From: Oscillibacter sp. UBA6647
GTDB taxonomy: Bacteria > Bacillota > Clostridia > Oscillospirales > Oscillospiraceae
NCBI GenBank assembly: GCA_002455655.1
Contig: DKLF01000097.1
Coordinates: 1-64,000, forward strand
Direction of reading: 5' to 3'
Length of the DNA: 64,000 nucleotides
The notes beneath the pieces are model-generated. The model worked only from the letters and a program-made list of their open reading frames with translations. It was not told the origin of the DNA and made no database searches. Below are positions 51,614 to 60,280 of this stretch, one piece after another (position 1 is the first letter of the stretch; the number at the start of each line of letters is the position of its first letter). A program made the position numbers and the translations under genes.

Positions 51614-53032
51614 TCAGTAGGCCAGCTTCTCCGCAAGATATGCCTTCAGTCCGTCAATAGGCAGGCGGACCTGCTCCATGGTGTCCCGATCCCGGACGGT
51701 AACACTGTTATCCCCGGCCTTCTCGTCGTCGCCCACAGTGTCAAAGTCCACGGTGACGCAGTAGGGCGTGCCGATTTCGTCCTCCCGGCGATAGCGCTTT
51801 CCGATGGAGCCGGTTTCGTCAAAGTCCACCATCCACTCGGAGGAAAGCATCTGCTGAACCTCCCGGGCCTTGTCGCCCAGCTTCTTGCTCAAAGGCAGCA
51901 CCGCCACCTTAAACGGCGCGATGGCGGGATGGAAGCGCATCACCACGCGGGTGTCGTTCTTCTCCGCGTCCACCACTTCCTCGTCATAGGCCTCCACCAG
52001 CAGAGCGAGGGTCATCCGGTCTGCGCCCAGAGACGGCTCGATGACATAGGGGATATAATGCTCTCCCGCCTCCTGATCGAAATAGGCCAGGTCCTGACCG
52101 GAGTGCTCCTGATGCTGGGAGAGGTCGTAGTTCGTCCGGTCAGCCACGCCCCACAGCTCGCCCCAGCCAAAGGGGAATTTATACTCAAAGTCGGTGGTGG
52201 CCTTGGAATAGAAGCTCAGCTCCTCTTTCTCGTGGTCACGCAGACGCAGGTTGTCGTCCTTCACGTTCAGGCCCTTGAGCCACTCGTGGCAATAGTTCCG
52301 CCAATACGCGAACCACTCCAAATCGGTGTCCGGCTTGCAGAAAAATTCCAGCTCCATCTGCTCGAACTCCCGGATGCGGAAGATGAAGTTGCCCGGGGTA
52401 ATCTCGTTACGGAAGGACTTACCCACCTGACACACGCCGAAGGGCAGCTTGCGGCGGGTAGTTCTCTGGATATTGGAGAAGTTCACAAAAATACCCTGCG
52501 CCGTTTCGGGCCGGAGATACACCTCGTTGGCACTTCCCTCCGTCACGCCCTGATGGGTTTTGAACATCAGGTTGAACTTGCGGATGTCGGTGAAGTCGGA
52601 TTTTCCACAGCCGGGACAGGGAACCTGCTTTTCCCGGATATAGGAAACCAGCGCCTCGCCGTCCATGGACTCCACGTTCACGTCGGTGATGTTGTTTTCC
52701 TGGTTGTATTCCTCCACCAACTTGTCGGCCCGGTGGCGCATTTTGCAGGAGCGGCAGTCAATCAGCGGGTCGTTAAAGGTGGCAACATGGCCGGAGGCCA
52801 CCCACACCTGGGGATTCATCAGAATCGCAGCGTCCAGTCCCACATTGTAGGGATTTTCCTGAACAAACTTTTTCCACCATGCGCGCTTGACGTTGTTTTT
52901 CATCTCCACGCCCAAGGGGCCGTAGTCCCAGCTATTGGCCAAACCTCCGTAAATCTCGCTGCCGGGGAACACAAAGCCCCGGCTCTTGCACAGAGCCACA
53001 ATTTTTTCCATGGTTTTTTCGGTGTTATTCAT
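51614..53032 (-). CDS. glyS: Glycyl-tRNA synthetase (single-chain, alpha2 type)
   Basis: A 472-residue class II GlyRS of the homodimeric kind. It begins [30 protein letters not shown], has RPETAQGIF and [21 protein letters not shown] (motif 2) and EPSLGADR (motif 3), with a C-terminal anticodon domain and a zinc-type pair CRSC...CPGC. The ATG at 53032 lies just after the T-box terminator. Its expression should rise when uncharged tRNA-Gly binds the leader. Starting further upstream would run translation through the T-box and is rejected. Confidence 0.95.
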   Translation of the reverse strand: MNNTEKTMEKIVALCKSRGFVFPGSEIYGGLANSWDYGPLGVEMKNNVKRAWWKKFVQENPYNVGLDAAILMNPQVWVASGHVATFNDPLIDCRSCKMRHRADKLVEEYNQENNITDVNVESMDGEALVSYIREKQVPCPGCGKSDFTDIRKFNLMFKTHQGVTEGSANEVYLRPETAQGIFVNFSNIQRTTRRKLPFGVCQVGKSFRNEITPGNFIFRIREFEQMELEFFCKPDTDLEWFAYWRNYCHEWLKGLNVKDDNLRLRDHEKEELSFYSKATTDFEYKFPFGWGELWGVADRTNYDLSQHQEHSGQDLAYFDQEAGEHYIPYVIEPSLGADRMTLALLVEAYDEEVVDAEKNDTRVVMRFHPAIAPFKVAVLPLSKKLGDKAREVQQMLSSEWMVDFDETGSIGKRYRREDEIGTPYCVTVDFDTVGDDEKAGDNSVTVRDRDTMEQVRLPIDGLKAYLAEKLAY

Positions 53033-53073
53033 AATCTCCCTCTCCCTTTCATCCAATAAACAGGCCGCAAAAT

Positions 53074-53316
53074 AAAAAACGCCCCGAGCAAAGCTCAGGG
53101 CGAACAATTGTCCGCGGTGCCACCTGAATTCGCGCCAAGAAGCGCGCACTCTGACCCGGTAACGGCGGGGACCGGCGCATTCTGCTTTCGCTCAAACGCG
53201 CGGCTCGGGGGCGCCTTCTCTCCCTTCCGGCAAGGACTTACACCAAACCGTCCTCTCTCTTCGCCCGGAAACAGGGGATACTACTCCCTTTCACAGCCTC
53301 TTGAAATATTGTGGCT
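53074..53316 (-). promoter_or_regulatory. T-box riboswitch (tRNA-Gly) upstream of glyS
   Basis: The T-box sequence AGGTGGCACCGCGG is at 53112-53125 (minus). Stem I has TTCCGG/CCGGAA pairing, a distal GGAC...GTCC hairpin with GGTTTGGTGTAA, an AGTA loop-E strand, and GAA followed by GGC at 53213-53215, the likely Gly specifier. The terminator CGCCCTGAGC/GCTCGGGGCG with T6 is at 53074-53102 and competes with TCAGG/CCTGA antiterminator pairing. Confidence 0.93.
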
Positions 53317-53345
53317 ACTCTATCACCTTTTTTCCGAAATGTCAA
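53317..53345 (-). promoter_or_regulatory. Sigma-A promoter of the glyS T-box transcript
   Basis: TTGACA, 17 bases, TAGAGT with a TGA extension before it (minus strand). Confidence 0.82.
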
Positions 53346-53374
53346 GATAATCTCAAAAAGCCAAGAAAGCCGAG

Positions 53375-53416
53375 AAAACGCCTCATCTCCAAACGGTGCT
53401 GGAGACGAGGCGTTTT
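53375..53416 (-). terminator. Terminator after the SLH protein gene
   Basis: A 16-bp stem (AAAACGCCTC... / ...GAGGCGTTTT, one G-U-type mismatch) around a 10-base loop; the arm itself ends in TTTT on the minus strand. Confidence 0.8.
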
Positions 53417-53494
53417 CCTTATTTGATATTTCTTATAGCCAATAGTCTGTTGCCGTCGGTTTTCCCTGCGGAAGCGGAAACGTTCTTTAAGAAA

Positions 53495-55372
53495 TCACTT
53501 TTTCTCCGCGATAATGACCCGCACCTGTTTACCGGCGGTGGAGCCGAAGTTATCAACCCAGCCGGTCAGCTTGTAGTCCGCCGCATTGACGGAGCCCAGG
53601 TCCACCTGATAGTAATTCAAGACATAGCCCGCATCCCGCTTGCGCAGATAGACCTGCACGCCAGAATCCAGCGCATAAGTTGTATTGCCGCCCATGGCGC
53701 TGACGGAGCTGAGACTGTCCAGCGTGACAGACTGAAGCGCACGCATACTCTTGATTTCACCGTCGCTGTTAAACTGAACACCTACGCCTCCGGCTTCTAT
53801 GCCAAACGTTTTCCCGTTGTTGTCAAGCGAGACGGTGGCTCCATCCTTTAGTCCGGAATAGCTGCCGCTGAGCGTACCGTTCTCCTTTTCTGGAACGGAT
53901 GTCAGATAATAGTAAGACCAGGTATCCCCCGTGGCGTCATCCAAAAGCAGGTGGGTAATTTCACCGCTTGTATTGGTGACATAGTAGCGGATATCGCTCG
54001 CAGAAAGCGTGTAGCCTGCCAGACGGCTTGGGTAGATTTTGGCCCATGCGCCGTTGGAGGCGGTATCCAAAATCTGCACATCCCCGGCAAAAATTTTGTC
54101 TCCCAGCTTGGTTCCGGCCTGATTCACCGCACCGGTGAGTGTCTTGGCGGTAAGCTGGCTGATCGATGCGCCGCTGTCAGTCATACTGGCGGAAACCAGA
54201 CTTCCCACCGTATAGGCACCCTGCTGGCTGACGGAGAAGGTGTGAACCACACCGTCGGTACAAGCCACGCTTACACGGACCTCGGTTCCCGCGGTGGAGC
54301 CGGAGGAGGATGCATTGGCCACGGCGGTGACCACGCCGTAATAAACTGTATCCGCCGCGCTGCCATTGACCACATCCACCACTTCGCCGTTCATGCCCAG
54401 CAGAAGCAGGGCGGTGTCTCCCACCTTGAATCCGCCCATGGACGACAGCTTATAAGCCGCCGTGGCGGTTCCGACGGTATAGGTCTTCGCACCAACGGTA
54501 ACCGAGGTGGGTGCAGCGGCGCTGGGCAGCAAGGCGGTAATGGTGCCGCCTGCCCGGTCGGTATAAATCCACACCGTCTGCATCCCCGCGTTATAATAAT
54601 AAACATCGTACTGCTGCAAAGCGGAGATGGAGGACGAAGCGCCGTTGCGGTATACAGCGGCTGCCGAGGCAGCAAAAGGAATCTCCAGCGACTGTGCGCC
54701 GCCCGTCGCCACATAAGGCCCGCTCAAATTGGCGGAAACCACCGCAGCATAGTCCACGTTGCCATTGGTGACGGTATAGCCCAGCGTGACGGCGTAGGTC
54801 TTTGCATCGCTGGTCTGCGCCGTCAGAGTATTATAGAACAGGTACACACAGTCGGACCGCGTCATGTACTCGCCCTTTCCCAGGGAGATCTGATCCCGCA
54901 GTCCCAGCGAGCTGGCCTTGCTCAACTGCGCGGAGGGAAAGGACCCCGCAAGCGCCGAGGAGTCGTATCCCAAAAGACGCAGCACTGTGGCGCATGCCTG
55001 TTCCAGCGTGATGCTCTGGCTGGGACGGAAGGTTCCGTCGGTATATCCCGTCATCCACCCCTCGTTCACAGCGATTTTAATATACTGGGAGGCCCAGTGG
55101 GTGCTGTTCACATCCTTAAAGAGGGAAACGCCCTCTCCATCCCCCACGCTGTCTTTATACGAGGAGGCGTTTACCAGCATTTTCGCAAATTGTGCCCGGG
55201 TGACATTGCCGCCAAGATTCAGGTTTCCGGCGGAATCCCCTGTCATAATCCCCAGCGCCCGGATGGTCTGGACCTCGCCGCTGTTCTCCGAAACGGCTGC
55301 TCCGGCAGGGACGGCGATCAGACCAGGCAGCAAAAACACCGCCATTAGAAGGCATAGAATTCGTTTTTTCAT
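53495..55372 (-). CDS. SLH-domain surface protein
   Basis: A 625-residue exported protein. The start at 55372 follows AAAGGAA and gives a clean signal peptide (KKRILCLLMAVFLLPGL, cleavage near Ala-Gly-Ala at 25-27). Residues 28-190 hold two to three S-layer-homology repeats (TRAQFAKMLVNAS; HWASQYIKIAVNEGWMTGYTDGTFRPSQSITLEQA; YMTRSDCVYLFYNTL). The remaining 430 residues are Ser/Thr/Gly/Val-rich beta structure without a recognised catalytic motif. SLH repeats hold proteins to pyruvylated cell-wall polymers. It starts 61 bases after the exporter permease gene in the same direction, so it is probably in the same operon. Confidence 0.88.
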   Translation of the reverse strand: MKKRILCLLMAVFLLPGLIAVPAGAAVSENSGEVQTIRALGIMTGDSAGNLNLGGNVTRAQFAKMLVNASSYKDSVGDGEGVSLFKDVNSTHWASQYIKIAVNEGWMTGYTDGTFRPSQSITLEQACATVLRLLGYDSSALAGSFPSAQLSKASSLGLRDQISLGKGEYMTRSDCVYLFYNTLTAQTSDAKTYAVTLGYTVTNGNVDYAAVVSANLSGPYVATGGAQSLEIPFAASAAAVYRNGASSSISALQQYDVYYYNAGMQTVWIYTDRAGGTITALLPSAAAPTSVTVGAKTYTVGTATAAYKLSSMGGFKVGDTALLLLGMNGEVVDVVNGSAADTVYYGVVTAVANASSSGSTAGTEVRVSVACTDGVVHTFSVSQQGAYTVGSLVSASMTDSGASISQLTAKTLTGAVNQAGTKLGDKIFAGDVQILDTASNGAWAKIYPSRLAGYTLSASDIRYYVTNTSGEITHLLLDDATGDTWSYYYLTSVPEKENGTLSGSYSGLKDGATVSLDNNGKTFGIEAGGVGVQFNSDGEIKSMRALQSVTLDSLSSVSAMGGNTTYALDSGVQVYLRKRDAGYVLNYYQVDLGSVNAADYKLTGWVDNFGSTAGKQVRVIIAEKK

Positions 55373-55433
55373 AAGTTTTTTTCCTTTCTGCGCGCAGCAG
55401 GCACAAGCGGCCTCTCGGCGCACCGCGCCCCTG

Positions 55434-56633
55434 TCAGTCATAATGTAGTGCATCAATAGGATTCAATCGCGCCGCCTTTTTTGCCGGCAAATATCCAAAC
55501 ACGATGCCGATAAAGGTGGAAATGCCGAACGCGCCCAGCACCGCGCCAAGAGAGGGGCTGACGGTCAGGTTTTCCTGCATCAGCGCCGTGACGATGATGG
55601 TGGCAATGGAAGAAAGTCCGTACCCCACGGTAATACCCAGCACACCGCCCAGCGCGGAGGTGGTTGCGGCCTCCATGACAAACTGCTGCATAATGTACCG
55701 CTCCTTCGCGCCCAGCGCCTTGCGGATACCGATTTCCCGTGTTCGCTCCGTGACGGATACCAGCATAATATTCATAATTCCAATGCCGCCCACCACCAGA
55801 GAGATTGCGGCAATGCCCGCCAGAATCCCAATCATCACGTTAATCATGGCGTTCATGGTGTCAAGCATCTCTGCCATGCTGACAACCCGATATGCGTCGT
55901 CATCGGAAAAAATGTTGTAGAGGTAATCCTCCACAATGGTCACGCTGGCTGCGGCCTGCGTTTCGTCCACCACGGTAAGGGTATAGCTGCTGATCGTGCC
56001 GGTATAGGACATGCGCGCCGCAGTGGAATAGGGAAGGAACACGCAGTCGTCCGTTCCGCCCTCCTCCATCTCGCCGTCGGTTTCCTGCGTCATAACGCCC
56101 ACAATCAAAAAGCTTTTTCCACTTAGGCGGATTGTCTGGCCAACGGCGTTTCCGCCGTAATAGGTGCTGTTGAGGTAATTTCCCACCACACAGACATTTC
56201 GCCGTTTTGTCATATCCACATACTGAAGGCCCCGTCCCGAAGAAATCGTATAGCCCTTCATGTCGAAGTATGCCTCGCTGACGCCCGTAACCGTCGTGGT
56301 GGAAATGCTTTCTGTTCCGATTTTAACGGTGCCGGACGGACTGACCGTGGGGGAAATCTGGTCAAAATAGTCGGGATTTTCCGCCACCAGCTCATACATC
56401 TGCGTTTCTGACACGCTGCGGGAGCTGCCCCGACCCATAATGTTCACCGCCACCGTATTTGTCCCCATGTCGGCAAATTGGTCGCGCATATACTTTTCCA
56501 TGCCATTTCCAAGGCCCACAATCACAATGACAGCCGCAATACCGATGATAATGCCCAGCATTGTCAAAAAGGTGCGCATCCTGTTGCCCTTAATGTTTTT
56601 AACAGCAAGCTGGAAGGCTTCCGTCAGTTTCAT
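55434..56633 (-). CDS. MacB-type ABC transporter permease (FtsX family)
   Basis: A 399-residue permease: first membrane helix (about 18-40, MRTFLTMLGIIIGIAAVIVIVG), a large extracellular MacB-PCD domain (about 45-260), and three C-terminal helices with the conserved loop VSVTERTREIGIRKALGAK. Proteins of this type do not pump across the membrane directly; they act as mechanotransmitters driving efflux or release. Its start overlaps the stop of the ATPase gene (ATGA). Confidence 0.93.
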   Translation of the reverse strand: MKLTEAFQLAVKNIKGNRMRTFLTMLGIIIGIAAVIVIVGLGNGMEKYMRDQFADMGTNTVAVNIMGRGSSRSVSETQMYELVAENPDYFDQISPTVSPSGTVKIGTESISTTTVTGVSEAYFDMKGYTISSGRGLQYVDMTKRRNVCVVGNYLNSTYYGGNAVGQTIRLSGKSFLIVGVMTQETDGEMEEGGTDDCVFLPYSTAARMSYTGTISSYTLTVVDETQAAASVTIVEDYLYNIFSDDDAYRVVSMAEMLDTMNAMINVMIGILAGIAAISLVVGGIGIMNIMLVSVTERTREIGIRKALGAKERYIMQQFVMEAATTSALGGVLGITVGYGLSSIATIIVTALMQENLTVSPSLGAVLGAFGISTFIGIVFGYLPAKKAARLNPIDALHYD

Positions 56634-57367
56634 TGTCCGCCCCCCATTCCTGAAAGACTTGACGATACCACCGCTTCCGTCGCGTGGGAATCTCCGTCGT
56701 AAATCACCCGTCCGTCCTCGAGACGGATGATGCGCTGGGCCTGCACGGCGATGGAGTTATCGTGGGTGATCAACACCACGGTGTTTCCCGCCGCGTGAAG
56801 CTGCTGCAAAAGAGACAGGACATCCCTTCCGGTGTGGGAATCCAGTGCGCCGGTTGGCTCGTCGGCCAAAATTACCGCAGGCTCCCCCACCAGCGCCCGG
56901 GCAATGGAAACGCGCTGCTGCTGGCCTCCGGAGAGCTGCGCGGGCCGGTGGTTGATCTTGCTTCCAAGTCCCACCATTTCCAAGGCCACCTTTGCCCGTT
57001 CCCTCCGGTCGTTTTTAGAAACACCGGCGTACATCATGGGAACTTCCACATTTTCCAGCAGCGTGAGCCTTGGAAGCAGATTGTACTGCTGAAAAATAAA
57101 TCCCAGCATCTTATTGCGGATTTCTGCCAGTTGGTCCTTATCCAACGAGCCTACATCCCGACCGTCCAGCAAATATTTACCGTCGGTTGGAACGTCCAGA
57201 CAGCCGATGATATTCATGCAGGTGGATTTTCCTGAGCCGGATTGGCCCACGATGGCCACAAACTCGCCTTTTTGAATCTGCATGGAAATGTGATCTGCCG
57301 CCCGGACAATAGTATCGCCCATCTCATAAACCTTGGATACATCCTGAAATTCAATCAGAGCGCTCAT
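56630..57367 (-). CDS. ABC transporter ATPase (MacB/LolD type)
   Basis: A 245-residue ATPase with Walker [11 protein letters not shown]-loop [10 protein letters not shown], signature LSGGQQQR, Walker [13 protein letters not shown] and the H-loop LITHDN. The GALDSHTG form is typical of ATPases paired with MacB/FtsX permeases. It overlaps both neighbours by four bases, giving a tightly coupled adaptor-ATPase-permease set. Confidence 0.95.
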   Translation of the reverse strand: MSALIEFQDVSKVYEMGDTIVRAADHISMQIQKGEFVAIVGQSGSGKSTCMNIIGCLDVPTDGKYLLDGRDVGSLDKDQLAEIRNKMLGFIFQQYNLLPRLTLLENVEVPMMYAGVSKNDRRERAKVALEMVGLGSKINHRPAQLSGGQQQRVSIARALVGEPAVILADEPTGALDSHTGRDVLSLLQQLHAAGNTVVLITHDNSIAVQAQRIIRLEDGRVIYDGDSHATEAVVSSSLSGMGGGQ

Positions 57368-59082
57368 TCCATCGGTCCTCCGCCGCCTCCGCCGGGGCCG
57401 CCTCCGCTGGGACCTCCGCCTCCGCCGCCGTTGGGACCTTCGCCGTCCATTTCGCCGCCGCCCATCATCATATCCATTCCAGAGGAGCTGCTGGAAGCAG
57501 GCAAATAAGCCACGGTATCTCCTTCCTGAAGTCCAGATGTAATCTCAATGTAATTGTCGTTGCTGACGCCGGTTTCCACGGACACATAGACATAGTTGTC
57601 CGGCGCTTTGTCTTCCAGTGCATTGGCCGCACTGGGGGAATCGGCGGTAATCAGCACCTTATTCCCCCGCTCCAAAGCGGCGCTGGGGATGGAAAGCGCA
57701 TTGTCATTTTCCGCAAGCACAATTTCCGCGTCCACGTTCATGCCCGGCCAAAGATCGCCGTAGTCGTCGATCCGAACGGTGACGGGATAGGTGGTGGCGC
57801 TGTTACTGGTGGTTCCCGCCATGGAAATCTTCGTCACCTGTCCGGTAAAGGTTTCGCCCTCCACGGCATCCGCCGTAATCGTGACGTTTTGCCCCACCGT
57901 CACCTGGGTAATATCCAGTTCATCCACACTGAGCGTCATTTCAAGATAGCTCAAATCGTAGATAATGCAGAGGGTATTGCCGGACTCCACCTTTTCACCG
58001 GCCTTGATTTGCTTATCCACAATGGTTCCGTCAATGGGGGAAGTAATCGTGTAATCCTCCAATTGCTTTTGAGAGGTTTCCATACTCAGCTCGGCACTTT
58101 TCAGAGTATCCTCCGCAGATTGAACGGAGTCGTTGGCCGCATTGGCGGCAAAGGTTACAATGGCCTGCCCGGCGGATACCGTTCCGCCCTCTTTTACATT
58201 GATGGCGGCCACGGTGCCGCCGGAGGAGGCAACCACGTCCTCCGCTGCCCGATACTCCAAGGTGGCGTTTTCACTGGAGCCGCTGCCGTTAATTGTGGCG
58301 GTGGCGGCCTGCGTGTCGGTCAGTCCACCGGGATTTTTTACGGAGATTGTCACGCTGCGCACAATACGGTTTCCGGTAAGTACCGTGTCAGCCCCCGAAA
58401 TCGCAGTAACTGTTCCGGTAAGCGTCTCAAAGGAGCCGTCCAGCACCACGGAAGCGCTTTGCCCCACGTAAAAGCTCTTCGCATCGTCCGATGCGAACTG
58501 CACCTTCAGCGTCATTGAGGAATTGTCCCGCACGGTGGCCACCGTCTGCCCGGCTTTTACCACATCGCCAGTTTTTACATCCAAAGACGCCACAGTTCCC
58601 GATACGGGAGACTGCGCATAGGCCGCCTTTTCGTAGCTGCGCTGGGCCTGATTCAGCGATAGCTGGGACTTTTCCAAATTGCTGCTGACGTCGGAGCTAT
58701 CCAGCTCATAAAGAACGGTCTCCTTAGTGACCGTATCTCCCTCTTCAAAATCGGCCGATAAAATTTCGCCCTCCTTCAACGTGGTGACGGTATAGGCGTT
58801 GGCAGGCTGGAGCGTGCCGGTTCCGCTGAGCGCCTGTGTAATCGCGCGATAGGACACGTCCTCTTCCGTATAAGTAATTGCGGCGGCAGCCTTATTTTTG
58901 CTGAATCCCCGCAGCACCGCAGACACCACCAATACCAGCACAACGGCCAGAATCAGCCACTTGCGCAGCTTCTTCCGGCCCCACAGACCCTTCAGTTTTC
59001 CAATCACTCCAAGCCCCCTTTTTTTCGCCGGACGTTCGTCCAGCCCCTGTACCTCTTCGGTCTTCTGCAATTCTTCTTTCAT
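57364..59082 (-). CDS. Efflux adaptor (MacA/HlyD family) with duplicated lipoyl units
   Basis: A 572-residue membrane-anchored adaptor when started at the ATG at 59082, which has GAGG at proper spacing (an ATG four codons earlier does not). After a membrane helix (about 40-58) there are four lipoyl-type half-motifs: VTTLKEGEILSADFEEGDTV, SPVSGTVASLDVKTGDVV, ASSGGTVAAINVKEGGTV and SPIDGTIVDKQIKAGEKV. MacA-like adaptors normally have two, so the lipoyl unit appears to be duplicated. Beta-barrel segments follow. The tail is Gly/Pro/Met-rich (GGGGGGPSGGGPGG). It should link the ABC permease to its substrate outside the membrane. Confidence 0.88.
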   Translation of the reverse strand: MKEELQKTEEVQGLDERPAKKRGLGVIGKLKGLWGRKKLRKWLILAVVLVLVVSAVLRGFSKNKAAAAITYTEEDVSYRAITQALSGTGTLQPANAYTVTTLKEGEILSADFEEGDTVTKETVLYELDSSDVSSNLEKSQLSLNQAQRSYEKAAYAQSPVSGTVASLDVKTGDVVKAGQTVATVRDNSSMTLKVQFASDDAKSFYVGQSASVVLDGSFETLTGTVTAISGADTVLTGNRIVRSVTISVKNPGGLTDTQAATATINGSGSSENATLEYRAAEDVVASSGGTVAAINVKEGGTVSAGQAIVTFAANAANDSVQSAEDTLKSAELSMETSQKQLEDYTITSPIDGTIVDKQIKAGEKVESGNTLCIIYDLSYLEMTLSVDELDITQVTVGQNVTITADAVEGETFTGQVTKISMAGTTSNSATTYPVTVRIDDYGDLWPGMNVDAEIVLAENDNALSIPSAALERGNKVLITADSPSAANALEDKAPDNYVYVSVETGVSNDNYIEITSGLQEGDTVAYLPASSSSSGMDMMMGGGEMDGEGPNGGGGGGPSGGGPGGGGGGPME

Positions 59083-59232
59083 ACGATTCCTCATTTCCTT
59101 ACATAAGCCTCGTATTTGGCCCTGCGCCGGGTTATGTGTTTATCAAACATTTTCCATGATTCACCTTGAACAAAGCTTGAAACCCGCACCGTATCAGGAA
59201 TTCTTTTTTAACTGGCCAAACGCAACTGTTTT

Positions 59233-59250
59233 TATTGTATTATAACAATA
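59233..59250. promoter_or_regulatory. Dyad overlapping an extended -10 promoter of the exporter operon
   Basis: TATTGT-N6-ACAATA is a perfect six-base-arm dyad. On the minus strand its centre is the -10 hexamer TATAAT (59239-59244), preceded by TGT. A repressor bound here would block the promoter. It is about 150 bases before the adaptor start codon. Confidence 0.55.
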
Positions 59251-59354
59251 GTACAAAATTTCAAAAAGTCAAGTCTTTTGTGTGAATTTTACACCTTTTT
59301 AGTGGGATCAACATACAATGAATCCCCCTTCTCCAAAAATTTATTCCAGACAGC

Positions 59355-59387
59355 AAAAAAGAACGGCGGGGTGTTTACCCGCCGTTC
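59355..59387 (-). terminator. Terminator after jag
   Basis: GAACGGCGGG and CCCGCCGTTC arms, followed on the minus strand by TTTTTT. The + strand side also has CCTTTTT, so it may work both ways. Bases 59251-59354 are AT-rich and hold no gene. Confidence 0.88.
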
Positions 59388-59425
59388 CTTTTTCGTATTT
59401 AACTGATTGCTCTCAGATCATTCCT

Positions 59426-60268
59426 TCATCGCACGTAGGACACCACAACCCGCCGGTTGGGGTCGCTTCCAATGGATCCGGTGGCCACGTTGGGCTCGTC
59501 CTGCAAGGCGGCATGAATGATGTGGCGCTCGTAGGCGTTCATAGGCTCCAGCGTCACGCTGCGGCGATACTTAACGACCTTAGCCGCCACTTTGCGGGCC
59601 AGATGGTCCAGACTTTCCTCCCGCTTGGCGCGGTAGTTTTCCGCATCCACGGCCACCCGTACCCGGCCCGTTCCGGCGCGGTTTACACAATAGCCGGTGA
59701 GCTGCTGAATCGCATCCAGCGTTTCGCCCCGGCGGCCGATAATCTGCCCCATGCCGGAACCCTCCAGAATCACCTGATACCGGCCCTTTTCCGGCTGATA
59801 CACGCGAATCTGAGACTCCACTTCCATTTTTTCCAGAAGCCCGGAGAGGAACGTGCGGATGGCCTCCGCCTTTTCGTCCTGCACTTCTTCACCCAAGGGT
59901 TTGGACACATACTGGGTAGGTGCGGGCCGTTCTTCCTTCACGGCAGGCTCACGGGTCTTTTGCACAGGCTCTTCCGTGGGCTTCTCCACCCGAGGTACGG
60001 GTTTGACCGCAGGCTTCGCCGCGGGCTTGGCCGCGGGTCTGCTCTCCATCTTGGGCTTGGCGGGGACAATCTCCGGGGCGACGGGCTTTTCTTCTTCGTC
60101 GCCATAGGTCACGCGTACCTTTGCAGGAGCGCTGCCAATACCCAGAAATCCGGATTTGGCCCGTTCAAGAATTTCAACGGACACGTCGTCCCGCTCCATA
60201 TTTAACTGTGAAAGTCCGCGGGCAATGGCTTCCTCCTCCGTCTTGCCCGTTACGTCAATATAACTCAT
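59426..60268 (-). CDS. jag: RNA-binding protein Jag (KhpB/EloR)
   Basis: A 280-residue protein in three parts: the Jag-N domain (1-52, with KSGFLGIGSAPAKVRV), a Pro/Ala/Lys linker (about 60-125 with PAAKPAAKPAVKP repeats), and C-terminal KH (GQIIGRRGETLDAIQQL) and R3H (EPMNAYERHIIHAALQ) domains. It binds RNA and in Firmicutes controls cell elongation and sporulation-linked processes. It follows yidC by 12 bases in the usual origin cluster. Confidence 0.95.
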   Translation of the reverse strand: MSYIDVTGKTEEEAIARGLSQLNMERDDVSVEILERAKSGFLGIGSAPAKVRVTYGDEEEKPVAPEIVPAKPKMESRPAAKPAAKPAVKPVPRVEKPTEEPVQKTREPAVKEERPAPTQYVSKPLGEEVQDEKAEAIRTFLSGLLEKMEVESQIRVYQPEKGRYQVILEGSGMGQIIGRRGETLDAIQQLTGYCVNRAGTGRVRVAVDAENYRAKREESLDHLARKVAAKVVKYRRSVTLEPMNAYERHIIHAALQDEPNVATGSIGSDPNRRVVVSYVR

Positions 60269-60280
60269 GGCAAAAGCTCC

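Noticed and set aside
58013..58021. TTATCCACA, a perfect DnaA box
   Set aside because: It is single and inside the adaptor gene 4.6 kb from dnaA, with no cluster around it; chance occurrence is likely.
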